DNA of 19,817 nucleotides, from NCBI GenBank assembly GCA_018712465.1, contig DVGY01000031.1:1-19817 (forward strand), written 5' to 3'. Numbering within the stretch: position 1 is the stretch's first letter; the number at the start of each line of letters is the position of its first letter. The position numbers and the translations under genes are program-made. Shown piece after piece: positions 19,648 through 19,817 of this stretch. The DNA comes from Candidatus Egerieicola pullicola. Lineage in GTDB: Bacteria; Bacillota; Clostridia; Oscillospirales; Ruminococcaceae. A model generated the notes under the pieces. The model ran no database searches. It saw only the letters and a program-made list of their open reading frames with translations, and was not told where the DNA came from.

Positions 19648-19817
19648 ATGTCCAAACGCAAACAAATTCTGCTGATTTTGGCGGGGATGGCGGTGCTGTT
19701 GGCGGCGCTGGGGATTCTCTTGGGAATGGTGCTGAGTTCTGACCAGCAGCAAAACCAACCGGTGGCGGTGGACACAGAATCGGGTTCAGAAGAAGTTTCC
19801 TCCAATGTTTCTCGAGC
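19648..19817 (+). CDS. Gene B'': 5' part of a B paralogue (truncated by window end)
   Basis: Starts at ATG 19648 after GAAAGGATG, 55 nt beyond the A'' stop, the same spacing as A to B. The 56 visible residues begin MSKRKQILLILAGMAVLL with the same membrane anchor as B, then a Gln/Ser/Glu-rich linker that differs from B at several places (for example SDQQQNQPVAVDTESGSEEV). The frame is open to the window edge. The function is unknown, as for B. Confidence 0.82.
   Translation, partial: MSKRKQILLILAGMAVLLAALGILLGMVLSSDQQQNQPVAVDTESGSEEVSSNVSR

Larger units (their letters stand above)
18684..19817 (+). repeat. Long direct repeat, copy 2 (cut by window edge)
   Basis: Counterpart of 600-1748, same orientation, 18 kb away. 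It covers promoter, leader, A'' and the start of B''. Recombination between the copies could delete or duplicate everything between them. Confidence 0.85.

Overview
The window looks like chromosome from a low-to-mid GC Gram-positive anaerobe of the Clostridia, most likely a gut Oscillospiraceae/Ruminococcaceae-type organism (inference). The reasons are the strong AGGAGG-type ribosome sites, vegetative TTGNNN-17-TATAAT promoters, Clostridia-style signal peptides ending in PMTAFA, and Firmicutes-type KtrAB, CdaA/CdaR and YfhO genes. There are no rRNA or tRNA genes, CRISPR arrays, transposases or phage genes.

Layout: (1) 1-573, 3' end of a MATE-family transporter and its terminator. (2) 600-5391, an accessory block A-B-C-A'-C'. 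The A genes encode small secreted proteins of unknown function. B and C encode proteins with one N-terminal membrane anchor; the C proteins carry two lobes resembling DUF4367. (3) 5397-9645, surface-glycan genes: a YfhO-family membrane protein and a polyprenyl-phosphate sugar-phosphate transferase. (4) 9646-10668, an intergenic-looking kilobase holding a 21-residue membrane-peptide ORF with a possible antisense RNA, and a small minus-strand gene. (5) 10669-14809, a DUF3783 protein, the potassium uptake pair ktrB-ktrA and an AEC-family transporter. (6) 14810-16254, a solitary C-type cassette (C''). (7) 16278-18614, cdaA-cdaR, which makes and controls c-di-AMP. (8) 18615-19817, a second copy of the first cassette (A''-B'', cut by the window edge).

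The most unusual feature is the A/B/C family. Three cassettes (at about 600, 14,870 and 18,680) share the same promoter (TTGYTT-17-TATGAT), the same upstream ATAAAAT direct repeats and a long leader. Each leader has a strong ribosome site followed by a tiny upstream ORF (RTG-GGC-TGA, or 17 codons in one copy). The Shine-Dalgarno sequence of the first structural gene then lies in the loop of a hairpin. The stem sequences differ between copies while the architecture is kept. A fourth leader copy, without a promoter, precedes A'. The first and last cassettes form an approximately 1.15-kb direct repeat 18 kb apart. The last copy has a mosaic leader and a 1-nt frameshift in an A tract at its start codon, which could be a slippage switch, an early pseudogene or a sequence error. 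The function of the family is unknown; a translationally regulated cell-surface or secreted system is the simplest inference.

The housekeeping genes link through c-di-AMP: CdaA makes it, CdaR modulates CdaA, and KtrA is a known c-di-AMP receptor that gates KtrB. The sugar-phosphate transferase and the YfhO protein both suit assembly or decoration of cell-envelope glycopolymers.
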